This document shows positions 1-14,400 of a DNA stretch of 64,000 nt, in pieces. The notes under the pieces were generated by a model. It did no database searches and was not told the origin of the DNA. It was given only the letters and a program-made list of their open reading frames with translations. How positions within the stretch are numbered: position 1 is the stretch's first letter; each line of letters opens with the position of its first letter. The stretch spans positions 1 through 64,000 of the forward strand of contig JAXRKP010001188.1 of the NCBI GenBank assembly GCA_037039925.1. The letters are read 5' to 3'. This DNA comes from Doris montereyensis (lineage: Eukaryota; Mollusca; Gastropoda; Nudibranchia; Dorididae). Position numbers and translations under genes: made by a program.

Positions 1-287
1 CATAGAAGGTAACCGAGACAGACAGACAGACAAAGATAGACACAGACAGATAGACACACAGACAGCGAGGAGCATACAGAGGACACAGAGATAGCCATAC
101 AGACAAACGGACAGAGATAGAGAGACATAGGCATACAGACAGCCAGAGATTGCAGACTGACACAGACATAGCGAGAGAGACTAACGGACAGACATAGAAA
201 GACGGAGACAGACAGACATTCAGAGTGGCAGAAAGATAGCAAAAGAGACCAACGGAGAAAGAGATAGAGACAGAGAGGGAGGGGGAC

Positions 288-291
<4 letters not shown>
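1..291. repeat. GACA/GATA-type simple repeats
   Basis: Degenerate tetranucleotide sequence of gacagaca, gatagaca and similar words fills the left edge and grades into the GA tracts. No coding signal is visible. Confidence 0.85.
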
Positions 292-1010
<719 letters not shown>

Positions 1011-1135
1011 GAAACAGACAGATAGGAGAGGCAGATAAATAAAGAGCAGATACAGACAGAGACAAGAGAGAGAAGGAGAGACAGACACATAGAGAAAAGA
1101 GAAAACGATGTTGACAGACACAGAGAGAGAAGGAG

Positions 1136-1362
1136 AGAGACACAGGAGGAGAAATAAAGAGACAAACACACAGAGAGAGGAAGATAAATAAAGAGACAGA
1201 CACACAGAGAGAGGCAGATAAATAAAAGAGACAGACACACAGAGAGAGCAAGATAAATAAAGAGACAGACATACAGAGAGAGCAAGATGAATATAGAGAC
1301 AGACACACACAGAGAGGCAGATAAATAAAAAGAGACAGACACACAGAGAGAGAGACAGAGAA
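1136..1362. repeat. ~34-bp minisatellite (GACAGACACACAGAGAGA core)
   Basis: About six imperfect copies of a unit made of gacagacacacagagagagg followed by cagataaataaa. It looks like an expansion out of the neighbouring GACA/GA repeats. Confidence 0.8.
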
Positions 1363-1482
1363 ATTTTCTAGATGTTCAGACGGGACTTCACTATTTTATC
1401 AATTTCCAACCATTTTTATTCATTTGGACATGGCCACACTTTTTCTCTGTCTCACTGTTTGAGAGAGCACTGGAATATAGAG

Positions 1483-1971
1483 ACACTGACTTCTAGATCA
1501 GATGAGGTCTCTCTCACCAGATTTGTCTCACTGTTTGTCTTTACACTGACTTCTAGATCAGATGTGAAATCTCTCTCACCATTTGTCTCACTGTTTGTCT
1601 TTACACTGACTTCTAGATCAGATGTGTTGGTGTCTCTCACCATTTGTCTCACTGTTTGTCTTTACACTGACTTCTAGATCAGATGTGTTGGTCTCTCTCA
1701 CCATTTGTCTCACTGTTTGTCTTTACACTGACTTCTAGATCAGATGTGTTGGTCTCTCTCACCATTTGTCTCACTGTTTGTCTTTACACTGACTTCTAGA
1801 TCAGATGTGTTGGTGTCTCTCACCATTTGTCTCACTGTTTGTCTTTACACTGACTTCTAGATCAGATGTGTTGGTGTCTCTCACCATTTGTCTCACTGTT
1901 TGTCTTTACACTGACTTCTAGATCAGATGTGTTGGTCTCTCTCACCATTTGTCTCACTGTTTGTCTTTACA
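1483..1971. repeat. 61-bp minisatellite, ~8 copies
   Basis: Head-to-tail copies share CACTGACTTCTAGATCAG, then a ttggt(g)tctctctcacc segment, then TTTGTCTCACTGTTTGTC. Copies differ by one or two bases and small indels, so the expansion is fairly recent. The right end runs into the 37-bp array, where a piece of this unit (gtagatcagatg) recurs at about 1994. Confidence 0.95.
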
Positions 1972-4900
1972 CTTACGACATGGGCAATGCAGTGTAGATC
2001 AGATGCACAATGTTAGTCTAATACAATTACGACATGGCACCATTTGTTCGACTGGTACAATTTGTCTAATACAATTACGACATACACAGTGTAGTACTAA
2101 TACAATTACGACATGGCACAATACAGTGTAGTATTAATCACGACATGGTACAGTGTAGTACTAATACAATTACGACATCTGCAGTGTAGTACTAATACAA
2201 TTACGACATGGCACAATTTGTACTAATACAACTACGACATGGCACAATTTAGTACTAATACAATTACGACATGGCACAATGCAGTGTAGTACTAATACAA
2301 TTACGACATGGCACATGCAATGAAAAACTACCACAATTACGACATGGCACAATACAGTGTAGTACTAATAATTACGACATGGCACAATACAGTGTAGTAC
2401 TAATACAATTACGACATGGCACAATACAGTGTAGGTACTAATACAATTACGACATGGCACAATACAGGTGTAAAATACAATTACGACATGGCACAATACA
2501 GGTGTAAAACAATTACGACATGGCACAATACAGTGTAGTACTACTACAATTACGACATGGCACAATACAGTGTAGTACTAATACAATTACGACATACGAC
2601 ATGTAGTACCAATACAATTAGTGCACAATACAGTGTAGTACTAATACAATTACGACGACATGGAACAATACGACATGTAACAGTGCAGTGTAGTACTAAT
2701 ACTAAACAATAAATGACATGGCACAATGCAGTATAGTACTAATACAATTACGACATGGCACAATGCAGTATGTACTAATACAATTAGTACTAATACAATT
2801 ACGACATGACACAATGCAGGTGTAAAACAATTAGACATGGTAATACAGTGTAGTACTAATACAATTACGACATGACACAATACAGTGTAGTACTAATACA
2901 ATTACGACATGGCACACAGTGTATTACTAATGCAATTACGACATGGCACAATACAGTGTAGTACTAATACAATTACGACATGGCACAATGCAGGTGTAAA
3001 AATGATAGTGAGTACTAATACAATACAGTATAGTACTAATAATTACGATATTAAAATGCATGGCACAATGCAGTGTAGTACTAATACAATTACGACGCTA
3101 TGGCTAAACAATACAGGTAGTACTAATACAATTACGACATGGCACAATACAGTGTAGTACTGATACAATTACGACATGGCACAATACAGTGTATTACTAA
3201 TGCATGATTCTTCGCACATAATACAGTGTAACTAATAATAATTACAGTGTAGACATGGCATGACACAATGCAGGTAGTACTAATAAAATGATAGAGTAAT
3301 ACAATTACGACATTACACATTACAATTACGACATTACTAATACAATTACGACATGGCACAATACAGTGTAGTACTAATGCAATTACGACATGGCACAATG
3401 CAGTAGTAGTAGTACTAATACAATTACGACATGCATAATGTACCAGTATAGTACTGCACAATGCAGTACGACATGCACAAAGTGTAGTACTAATACAATT
3501 ACGACATGGCACAATACAGTATAGTACTAATACAATTACGACATGGCACAATGCAGTAAAGTACTAATATTAATATGACATGGCACACATATGTAGTATT
3601 AATACAATTACGACATGGTACAATGCAGTGTAGTACTAATACAATTACGACATGGCATAATACAGTGTAGTACTCAATATGCCATTGCCGACAGTGGCAC
3701 AATACAGTGTAGTACTAATGCAATTACGACATGGCACAATGCAGTGTAGTACTAATACAATTTGTGACATGGCACACAGAAGTAGCATTAATGCAATTAT
3801 GACATGGCACAATGCAGTAGTAATTAATACAATTTGTGACATGGCACAATGCAGTGTAGTACTACCAAATGACATGGCACAATACATGCAGTGCACTAAT
3901 CAATTATTATGACATGGCACAATGCAGTGTAGTACTAATACAACATACAATGATGCAATTGACATGGCACAATGCAGTGTAGTACTAATACAATTATGAC
4001 ATGACACAGTAGTGTAGTACTAATACAATTACGACATACGACAATTACGACATGACATACAGTGTGCAGTGTAGTACTAATACAATTACGACATGGCACA
4101 ATACAGTGTAGTACCAATACAATTACGACATGGCACAATACGTAGTACTATCACAATTACGACATGGCACAATACAGTAGTACTAATACAATTACGCCAT
4201 GGCACAGTGCAGTGTAGTACCACTACAATTACGACATGGCACAATGCAGGTGTAAAATGATACAGAGTAATACAATTAGTATAGTACTAATACAATTAGG
4301 ACACAATACAGTATTACTAATACATTACGACATGGCACAATACAATTAAGTGTATTACTAATACAATTACGACATGGCACAATGGCATACTAATACAATT
4401 ACGACATGGCAATTAGTGCAGTAGCACTAATACAATTACGACATGGCATAAATGCAGTTAGTACTAATACAATTACGACATGGCACAATGCAGTGTAGTA
4501 CTAATTCAATTACGACATGGCACAATACAGTGTAGCAATTAATACAATTACGACATGGCACAATACAGTGCAGTACAAAATACAATTAAATGGCACAATT
4601 ACGACATGGCACAATACAGTAGTATTAATACAATTACGACATGGCACAATGCAGTGTAGTACAAATACAATTACGACATGGCACAATACAGTGGTGTAAT
4701 ACAATACGACATGGCACAATACAGGTGTAGTACTAATACAATTACGACATGGCACAATACAGTGTATTAATACAATTACGACATGGCACAATACAGTAGT
4801 AGTATTAATACAATTACGACATGGCACAATGGTGTAGTACTAATAAAATGACATGGCACAATACAGTGTAGTACTAATACAATTACGACATGGCAGAAGA

Positions 4901-7352
4901 ATTAGTACTCATACAATTACGACATGGCACAATACAGTGTAGTACTAATACAATTACGCCATGGCACAATACAGTGTAGTACTAATACAATTACGACATG
5001 GCACAATACAAAGTGTAGTACAAAATACAATTACGACATGGCACAACACAGTGTAGTACAAATACAATTACGACATGGCACAATACAGTGTAGTGTAGTA
5101 CAGTGTAGTACTACTACAATTACGACATGGCACAATACAGTGTAGTACTAATACAATTACGACATGGCACAATGCAGTGTAGTACTAATACAATTATTAC
5201 GACATGGCACAATACAGTTAGTACTAATACAATTACGACATGGCACAGTGCAGTGTATTACACAGAAATTATTACGACATGGCACAATGCAGTGTAGTAC
5301 TAATACATTACGACATGGCACAATACAGTGTAGTACTAATACAATTACGATACGGGCACAATGCAATGTACTCAATACAATACGACATGGACAATGCAGT
5401 GTAGCACAATTGAGCGACATGGCACAATGCAGTGTAGTACCAATACAATTACGACATGGCACAATACAGTGTAGTACTAACACCACATTACGGCACAATG
5501 CAGTGTAGTACTAATACAATTACGACATGACTACAGTGTAGCACATGGCACAAAGTGTAGTACTAATACAAATTACGACATGTAGCACAATGCAGTGTAG
5601 TACTAATACAATTACGACATGGCACAATGCAGTGTAGTACTAATACAATTACGACATGGCAATGCAGTGTAGTACTAATACAATTACGACATGGCACAAT
5701 ACAGTGTAGTACTAATACAATTACGACATGGCACAATACAGTGTAGTACTAATACAATTACGACATGGCACAATACAGTGTAGTACTAATACAATTACGA
5801 CATGGCACAATACAGTTAGTACTAATACAATTACGACATGGCACAATACAGTGTAGTACTAATACAATTACGACATGGACATAGTACTAATACAATTACG
5901 AATGGCACAATGCAGTGTGTACTAATACAATTGATGGCACAAGAGTACTAATACAATTACGACATGGCACAATGCAGTGTAGTACTAATACAATTACGAC
6001 ATGGCACAATACAGTTAGTACTAATACAATTACGAATGATAGAGTACTAATACAATTACGACATGGCACAATACAGTGTAGTACTAATACAATTACGACA
6101 TGACACAATACAGTGTAGTACTTACAATTACGAATAAAAGTGTGATGCAATTAGACATGGCACAATACAGTGTAGTACTAAACAATTAGACATGGCACAA
6201 TGCAGTGTAGTACTAATACAATTACGACATGGCACAATACAGTGTAGTACTAATACAATTACGACATGGCACAATACAGTGTAGTACTAATACAATTATG
6301 ACATGGTACACAATTACGACATGGCACAATACAGTGTATTACTAATGCAATTACGACATGGCACAATACAGTGTAGTACTAATACAATTACGACATGGCA
6401 CAATGCAGGTGTAAAATGATAGAGTAATACAATGCAGTATAGTACTATTACAATTACGACATGGCACAATGCAGTATAGTACTAATACAATTACGACATG
6501 GCACAATGCAGTGTAGTACTTACAATTACGACATGACACAATGCAGGTGTAAAATGATAGAGTAATACAGTGTAGTACTAATACAATTACTAATAAAATG
6601 ATGAGAGTAATGCAGTGTAGTACTAATACAATTACAATTACTAATAAAATTACTAATACAGTGTAGAGTAATACAATTACGACATGACACAATGCAGGTG
6701 TAAAACAATTAGGTGTAAAACATGGTAATACAGTGTAGTACTAATACAATTACTAATAAAATGATAGAGTAATACAGTGTAGTACTAATACAATTACTAA
6801 TAAAATGCTAGACATGGCACAATACAGTGTAGTACTAATACAATTACGACATGGCACAATACAGTGTAGTACTAATACAAGTACGACATGGCACAATGCA
6901 GTTAACTAATACAATTATGACAGAGTAATACAGTTAGTACTAATACAATTACGACATGGCACAATACCGTGTAGTACTAATACAATAACTAATAAAATGG
7001 TGAGTAATACAGTGTAGTACTAATACAATTACGACATGACACAACACAGTGTAGTACTAATACAATTACGACATGGCACAATACAGTGTAGTACTAATAC
7101 AATTACGACATTACACAATACAGTGTAGTACTAATACAATTACGACATGGCACAATACAGTGTAGTACTAATACAATTACGACATGGCACAATACAGGTG
7201 TAAAATGATAGAGTAATACAGTGTAGTACTAATACAATTACGACATGGCACACTGCAGGTGTAAAATGATAGAGTAATACGGTGTAGTACTAATACAATT
7301 ACGACATGGCACAATGCAGGTGTAAAATGATAGAGTAATACAGTGTAGTACT
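1972..7352. repeat. 37-bp minisatellite array, ~140 copies
   Basis: The unit is TACAATTACGACATGGCA, then caatacagtgtag, then TACTAA. Copies vary by frequent small deletions. A second unit type, containing gtgtaaaatgatagagtaa, becomes common after about 6400. The 37-bp period cycles the reading frame and gives many short false open frames on both strands. The array probably lies in the TMX3 intron upstream of exon 7527. Confidence 0.95.
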
Positions 7353-7526
7353 AATACTATTACAAATGCAGGAAACAAAATTCTTGTCCGTCACTGTCCG
7401 CGGGTGAATTTGAATGATATAAGGAGTAACTCATGTTGTACTCCCTACTTGAGGTTTGTGGCTAGATTTCTTAAGGTGACCTCCCTTTATTTCCCCTCTC
7501 TTTCACCTTTATTCTTCACCTTTCAG

Positions 7527-7580
7527 GCTGTTTACACTGACGAAGCAAGTAGCCAAGGAGAGCAGACAACGCTTCCACAG
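7527..7580 (+). CDS. TMX3: TMX3-like internal coding exon
   Basis: A pyrimidine-rich tract ending cacctttcag is followed by 54 coding bases and the donor CAG|GTAGGA. In frame 0 it encodes AVYTDEASSQGEQTTLPQ. This matches in spacing a non-catalytic lumenal segment of TMX3, where the family has an AV..DE....S.E.T.L pattern shortly before the conserved FQF.W.D block; that block is encoded by the exon at 18803 on the same strand. The exon is phase 0 at both ends. The family places about 15 more residues between this exon and the next, so a short exon is missing. Recognition rests on a short weak match plus good splice sites and gene order; the product assignment is inference. Confidence 0.6.
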
Positions 7581-7590
7581 GTAGGAGTAA

Positions 7591-8174
7591 GAAGGGGCTA
7601 GAAGAGTTTGTACAGACGACAGATTCGTTGGGGTTTTTTTTTAGGGAAAATGGGGTTGCTGGTAGGTCATATGTTTTTGTTCGTTTCACTCGGATTTCCC
7701 TTATCTGTCATCTTCTCCACTTCATTCATTGTATCATAATCCAATAGCCATTGAATGTCGACTAATAGCTGCAATGCTTTGACTGGGGCTGTCACAGTAA
7801 AGAGTATAATGCCTTCAAAGCAACTGTGGCCCCTGAAACTGAAGTGTATCCCGATTTCTATAGCGTGACGCGGAACGTGTCATAAAATATTACCTCCTTG
7901 AAAACCCCGATGATTGAAAACATTGTCTAAGATAGATGAATCGACACCTAGTCCCATCGGAGATGAACGATTAAAAAGGAGGTTCCGTGTGCTGATCATA
8001 AAGCTCTGTGTACATTAAAGATCCCTCGGCTGTTTACAGAGCAGTCGGGGCAAACTTAGAAATCCAACCGAAACTACCGAGATCACCTTGGTTGTCGGTG
8101 TGGGTAAATAAAGTGAAATCATAAAACCTTTTTGGACATTTGGTCTGTGGCAAGTTTTACTTCACCCGACTGAT
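7591..8174 (+). other. Intron sequence without recognised gene
   Basis: Complex, non-tandem DNA between exon 7527-7580 and the SINE pair. Positions about 7990-8125 (acattaaagatccctcgg, then gagatcacc...gggtaaat) resemble the dispersed 'CCCTGAGATCACCGC' repeat found at 42.9-55 kb. No exon for the missing TMX3 segment was found. Confidence 0.6.
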
Positions 8175-8235
8175 GACCGAGTGGCATTCGAACATACGAC
8201 CCCATGTCCAGTAACCTTACCACTAGGCTACCAAC
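8175..8235 (-). mobile_element. tRNA-derived SINE head
   Basis: On the minus strand the sequence carries an RNA polymerase III A box (TAGCCTAGTGG) and, about 30 bases later, a B box (TGTTCGAATGC). Spacing and motifs are those of a tRNA-related SINE head. It lies tail-away from the next SINE, so the two form a divergent pair in the TMX3 intron. Confidence 0.65.
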
Positions 8236-8254
8236 GCTATCTGGGAGGGGGAGG

Positions 8255-8475
8255 GGGCACGGTTGTCCAGAGGTAATTTTCGGCTTCTCAAGCAAAGGGT
8301 CGTGGGTTCTTACCCCGACAGATCGATACGTTGTCTCGGCTCTCCTGGTCCTGGTAGGTGGGTTGCCAGCTAGTCCCAGCACAGCCCTACGATCAAAAGG
8401 ACGCCCCGTGTGCTTACCACAATACGCTGTGCACGTAAGGATACCCTGGAAACAATACCTTCCACGATTACCTGT
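8255..8475 (+). mobile_element. tRNA-derived SINE, diverged
   Basis: The + strand carries an A-box-like segment (ggttgtccagagg), then cttctcaagcaaagggtcg and a B-box-like GTGGGTTCTTACCCC, followed by a ~160-base tail. The layout is a tRNA-like head plus unrelated body. The B box has lost the canonical TTCGA. An open frame crosses it on both strands but shows no protein family. Confidence 0.5.
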
Positions 8476-8481
8476 CTGGTT

Positions 8482-11400
8482 GTTAGTGTAAGTGTCAGTT
8501 AGTAGTTGTTGTTGAGTGTGAGTTAGTAGTTGTTGGTGTAAGTTTGAGTTAGTAGTTGTTGGTGTAAGTTTGAGTTAGTAGTTGTTGGTGTGAGTGTGAG
8601 TTAGTAGTTGTTGGTGTGAGTGTGAGTTAGTAGTTGTTGGTGTAAGTTTGAGTTAGTAGTTGTTGGTGTAGTGTGAGTTAGTAGTTGTTGGTGTGAGTGT
8701 GAGTTAGTAGTTGTTGGTGTGAGTTTGAGTTACTAGTTGTTGGTGTGAGTTTGAGTTAGTAGTTGTTGGTGTAAGTTTGAGTTAGTAGTTGTTGGTGTGA
8801 GTGTGAGTTAGTAGTTGTTGGTGTAAGTTTGAGTTAGTAGTTGTTGGTGTGAGTGTGAGTTAGTAGTTGTTGGTGTGAGTTTGAGTTAGTAGTTGTTGGT
8901 GTAAGTGTCAGTTAGTAGTTGTTGGTGTGAGTTTGAGTTAGTAGTTGTTGGTGAGTGTGAGTTAGTAGTTGTTGGTGTAAGTGTCAGTTAGTAGTTGTTG
9001 GTGTGAGTTTGAGTTAGTAGTTGTTGGTGTGAGTTTGAGTTAGTAGTTGTTGGTGTGAATGTGAGTTAGTAGTTGTTGGTGTGAATGTGAGTTAGTAGTT
9101 GTTCGTGTGAGTTTGAGTTAGTAGTTGTTGGTGTGAGTGTGAGTTAGTAGTTGTTTGTGTGAGTGTGAGTTAGTAGTTGTTGGTGTGAAGTTAGTAGTGT
9201 GAATGTGAGTTAGTAGTTGTTGGTGTGAGTTTGAGTTAGTAGTTGTTGGTGTGAGTTTGAGTTAGTAGTTGTTGGTGTGAGTTTGAGTTAGTAGTTGTTG
9301 GTGTGAGTGTGAGTTAGTAGTTGTTGGTGTGAGTTGGTGTGAGTTTGAGTTAGTAGTTGTTGGTGTGAGTGTGAGTTAGTAGTTGTTGAGTGTGAGTTAG
9401 TAGTTGTTGGTGTGAATGTGAGTTAGTAGTTGTTGGTGTGAATGTGAGTTAGTAGTTGTTGGTGTGAGTTTGAGTTAGTAGTTGTTGGTGTGAGTTTGGG
9501 TTAGTAGTTGTTGGTGTGAGTGTGAGTTAGTAGTTGTTGGTGTGAGGTGTGAGTTAGTAGTTGTTGGTGTGAGTTTGAGTTAGTAGTTGTTGGTGTGAGT
9601 GTGAGTTAGTAGTTGTTGGTGTGAGTGTGAGTTAGTAGTTGTTGGTGTGAGTTTGAGTTAGTAGTTGTTGGTGTGAATGTGAGTTAGTAGTTGTTGGTGT
9701 GAATTTGAGTTAGTAGTTGTTGGTGTGAGTTTGAGTTAGTAGTTGTTGGTGTGAGTGTGAGTTAGTAGTTGTTGGTGTGAGTGTGAGTTAGTAGTTGTTG
9801 GTGTGAATGTGAGTTAGTAGTTGTTGGTGTGAATGTGAGTTAGTAGTTGTTGGTGTGAGTTTGAGTTAGTAGTTGTTGGTGTGAGTTTGAGTTAGTAGTT
9901 GTTGGTGTGAGTTTGAGTTAGTAGTTGTTGGTGTGAGTGTGAGTTAGTAGTTGTTGGTGTGAGTTTGAGTTAGTAGTTGTTGGTGTGAGTGAGTTAGTAG
10001 TTGTTGGTGTGAGTGTGAGTTAGTAGTTGTTGGTGTGAATGTGAGTTAGTAGTTGTTGGTGTGAGTGTGAGTTAGTAGTTGTTGGTGTGAGTTTGAGTTA
10101 GTAGTTGTTGGTGTGAGTTTGAGTTAGTAGTTGTTGGTGTGAGCGTGAGTTAGTAGTTGTTGGTGTGAATGTGAGTTAGTAGTTGTTGGTGTGAATGTGA
10201 GTTAGTAGTTGTTGGTGTGAGTTTGAGTTAGTAGTTGTTGGTGTGAGTTTAGTAGTTGAGTGAGTTAGTAGTTGTTGGTGTGAATTTGAGTTAGTAGTTG
10301 TTGGTGTGAATGTTTGAGTTAGTAGTTGTTGGTGTGAGTTTGAGTTAGTAGTTGTTGGTGTGAGTTTGAGTTAGTAGTTGTTGGTGTGAGTTTGAGTTAG
10401 TAGATGTTGGTGTGAGTTTGAGTTAGTAGTTGTTGGTGTGAGTGTGAGTTAGTAGTTGTTGGTGTGAATGTGAGTTAGTAGTTGTTGGTGTGAGTGTGAG
10501 TTAGAGTTGTTGGTTGAGTTTGAGTTAGTAGTTGTTGGTGTGAGTTTGAGTTAGTAGTTGTTGGTGTGAGTTTGAGTTAGTAGTTGTTGGTGTGAGTTTG
10601 AGTTAGTAGTTGTTGGTGTGAGTTTGAGTTAGTAGTTGTTGGTGTGAATGTGAGTTAGTAGTTATTGGTGTGAGTTTGAGTTAGTAGTTGTTGGTGTGAA
10701 TGTGAGTTAGTAGTTGTTGGTGTGAATGTGAGTTAGTAGTTGTTGGTGTGAATTTGAGTTAGTAGTTGTTGGTGTGAGTTTGAGTTAGTAGTTGTTGGTG
10801 TGAGTTTGAGTTAGTAGTTGTTGGTGTGAGTTTGAGTTAGTAGTTGTTGGTGTGAGTTTGAGTTAGTAGTTGTTGGTGTGAGTTTGAGTTAGTAGTTGTT
10901 GGTGTGAGTTTGAGTTAGTAGTTGTTGGTGTGAGTTTGAGTTAGTAGTTGTTGGTGTGAATGTGAGTTAGTAGTTGTTGGTGTGAGTTTGAGTTAGTAGT
11001 TGTTGGTGTGAGTGTGAGTTAGTAGTTGTTGGTGTGAGTTTGAGTTAGTAGTTGTTGGTGTGAATGTCAGTTAGTTGTTGTTGGAATGTGAGTTAGTAGT
11101 TGTTGTTGTGTGTGGGTTAGTAGTTGTTGGTGTGAGTGTGTAGTTGTTGGTGTGAGTTAGTAGTTGTTGGTGTGTGTGTGTAGTTGTTGGTGTGAGTGTA
11201 GTAGTTGTTGGTGTGAGTTAGTAGTTGTTGGTGTCAGTGTGTAGTTGTTGGTGTGAATGTGAGTTAGTAGTTGTTGGTGTGAGTTAGTAGTTATTGGTGT
11301 GAGTTAGTAGTTGTTGGTGTGAGTGTGTAGTTGTTGGTGTGAGTGTGTAGTTGTTGGTGTGAGTGTGTAGTTGTTGGTGTGAGTGTGTAGTTGTTGGTGT

Positions 11401-14400
11401 GAAGTGTGTAGTTGTTGGTGTGAGTTAGTAGTTGTTGGTGTGAAGTGTGTAGTTGTTGGTGTGAGTGTGTAGTTGTTGGTGTGAGTGTGTAGTTGTTGGT
11501 GTGAGTGTGTAGTTGTTTGTGTGAGTGTGTAGTTGTTGGTGTGAGTGTGTAGTTGTTGGTTGAGTGTGTAGTTGTTGGTGTGAGTGTAGTTGAGTGTAGT
11601 TGTTTGTGAGTTAGTAGTTGTTGGTGTGAGTGTGTAGTTGTTGGTGTGTGAGTGTGTAGTTGTTGGTGTGAGTGTGTAGTTGTTGGTGAGAGTTAGTAGT
11701 TGTTTGTGTGAGTGTGTAGTTGTTGGTGTGAGTGTGAGTTAGTAGTTGCTGTTGTGAGTGTGAGTTAGTAGTTTTTGTGTGGTGTGAGTTAGTAGTTGTT
11801 AGTGTGAGTGTGAGTGTGTAGTTGTTGGTGTGAATGTGAGTGTGTAGTTGTCGGTGTGAGTGTGTAGTTGTTGGTGTGAGTTAGTAGTTGTTGGTGTGAG
11901 TTAGTAGTTGTTGGTGTGAGTGTGAATTAGTAGTTGTTGGTGTGAGTGTGAGTTAGTAGTTGTTGGTGTGAGTTAGTAGTTGTTGGTGTGAGTGTGAGTT
12001 AGTAGTTGTTGGTGTGAGTGTGAGTTAGTAGTTGTTGGTGTGAGTGTGAGTTAGTAGTTGTTGGTGTGAGTTAGTAGTTGTTGGTGTGAGTGTGAGTTAG
12101 TAGTTGTTGGTGTGAGTTAGTAGTTGTTGGTGTGAGCTAGTAGTTGTTGGTGTGAGTGTGAGTTAGTAGTTGTTGGTGTAAGTGTGAGTTAGTAGTTGTT
12201 GGTGTAAGTGTGAGTTAGTAGTTGTTGGTGTAAGTGTGAGTTAGTAGTTGTTGGTGTAAGTGTGAGTTAGTAGTTGGTGTGAGTTAGTAGTTGTTGGTGT
12301 GAGTGTGAGTTAGTAGTTGTTGGTGTAAGTGTGAGTTAGTAGTTGTTGGTGTGAGTGTGAGTTAGTAGTTGTTGGTGTAAGTGTGAGTTAGTAGTTGTTG
12401 TGTAAGTGTGAGTTAGTAGTTGTTGGTGTAAGTGTGAGTTAGTAGTTGTTGGTGTGAGTGTGAGTTAGTAGTTGTTGGTGTAAGTGTGAGTTAGTAGTTG
12501 TTGGTGTAAGTGTGACTTAGTAGTTGTTGGTGTAAGTGTGACTTAGTAGTTGTTGGTGTAAGTGTGAGTTAGTAGTTGTTGGTGTGAGTTAGTAGTTGTT
12601 GGTGTAAGTGTGAGTTAGTAGTTGTTGGTGTAAGTGTGAGTTAGTAGTTGTTGGTGTGAGTGTGAGTTAGTAGTTGTTGGTGTGAGTGTGAGTTAGTAGT
12701 TGTTGTTGTAAGTGTGAGTTAGTAGTTGTTGGTGTAAGTGTGAGTTAGTAGTTGTTGGTGTGAGTGTGAGTTAGTAGTTGTTTTTGTGTAAGTGGGAGTT
12801 AGTAGTTGTTGGTGTGAGTTAGTAGTTGTTGGTGTGAGTTAGTAGTTGTTGGTGTGAGTTAGTAGTTGTTGGTGTGAGTTAGTAGTTGTTGGTGTGAGTT
12901 AGTAGTTGTTGGTGTGAGTTAGTAGTTGTTGGTGTGAGTTAGTAGTTGTTGGTGTGAGTTAGTAGTTGTTGGTGTGAGTTAGTAGTTGTTTGGTGTGAGT
13001 TAGTAGCTGTTGGTGTGAGTTAGTAGTTGTTGGTGTGAGTTAGTAGTTGTTGGTGTGAGTTAGTAGTTGTTGGTGTGAGTTAGTAGTTGTTGGTGTGAGT
13101 TAGTAGTTGTTGGTGTGAGTTAGTAGTTGTTGGTGTGAGTTAGTAGTTGTTGGTGTGAGTTAGTAGTTGTTGGTGTGAGTTAGTAGTTGTTGTGTGAGTG
13201 TGAGTTAGTAGTTGTTGGTGTGAGTGTGAGTTTGTAGTTGTTGGTGTGAGTTAGCAGTTGTTGGTGTGAGTTAGTAGTTGTTGGTGTGAGTTAGTAGTTG
13301 ATGTTAGTTATTAGTTGTTGGTGTGAGTTAGTAGTTGTTGGTGTGAGTTAGTAGTTGTTGGTGTGAGTTAGTCGTTGTTGGTGTGAGTTAGTAGTTGTTT
13401 GGTGTGAGTTAGTAGTTGTTGTGTGAGTTAGTAGTTGTTGGTGTGAGTTAGTAGTTGTTGATGTGAGTTAGTAGTTGTTGGTGTGAGTTTAGTTGTTGGT
13501 GTGAGTGTGAGTTAGTAGTTGTTGGTGTGAGTTAGTAGTTCTTGGTGTGAGTTAGTAGTTGTTGGTGTGAGTTAGTAGTTGTTGGTGAGTGTGAGTTAGT
13601 AGTTGTTGGTGTGAGTTAGTAGTTGTTGTGGAGTGTGAGTTAGTAGTTGTTGGTATGAGTTAGTAGTTGTTGGTGTGAGTTAGTAGATGTTGGTGTGAGT
13701 TAGTAGTTGTTGGTGTGAGTTAGTAGTTGTTGGTGTGGTGTGAGTGTGAGTTAGTAGTTGTTGGTGTGAGTTAGTAGTTGTTGATGTGAGTGTGAGTTAG
13801 TAGTTGTTGGTGTGAGTGTGAGTTAGTAGTTGTTGGTGTGAGTTAGTAGTTGTTGGTGTGAGTGTGAGTTAGTAGTTGTTGGTGTGAGTTAGTAGTTGTT
13901 GGTGTGAGTTAGTCGTTGTTGGTGTGAGTTAGTAGTTGTTGGTGTGAGTGTGAGTTAGTAGTTGTTGGTGTAAGTGTGAGTTAGTAGTTGTTGGTGTGAG
14001 TTAGTAGTTGTTTGTGTAAGTGTGAGTTAGTTGTTGTTGGTGTGAGTTAGTAGTTGTTGGTGTAAGTGTGAGTTAGTAGTTGTTGGTGTGAGTTAGTAGT
14101 TGTTGGTGTGAGTTAGTAGTTGTTGGTGTAAGTGTGAGTTAGTAGTTGTTGGTGTGAGTGTGAGTTAGTAGTTGTTGGTGTGAGTTAGTAGTTGTTGGTG
14201 TGAAGTTAGTAGTTGTTGGTGTGAGTTAGTAGTTGTTGGTGTGAGTTAGTAGTTGTTGGTGTGAGTTAGTAGTTGTTGGTGTGAGTTAGTAGTTGTTGTG
14301 TGAGTGTGAGTTAGTAGTTGTTGGTGTGAGTTAGTAGTTGTTTGTGAGTTAGTAGTTGTTGGTGTGAGTTAGTAGTTGTTGGTGTGAGTTAGTAGTTGTT

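Noticed and set aside
1949..6708. Short frames rich in CHVVIVLVLHCIVPCRN or QLRHGTIQCSTN
   Set aside because: Translations of the 37-bp array in changing frames.
1972..7352. CRISPR array
   Set aside because: Repeats are contiguous without unique spacers, in clearly eukaryotic DNA; the same holds for every array in the window.
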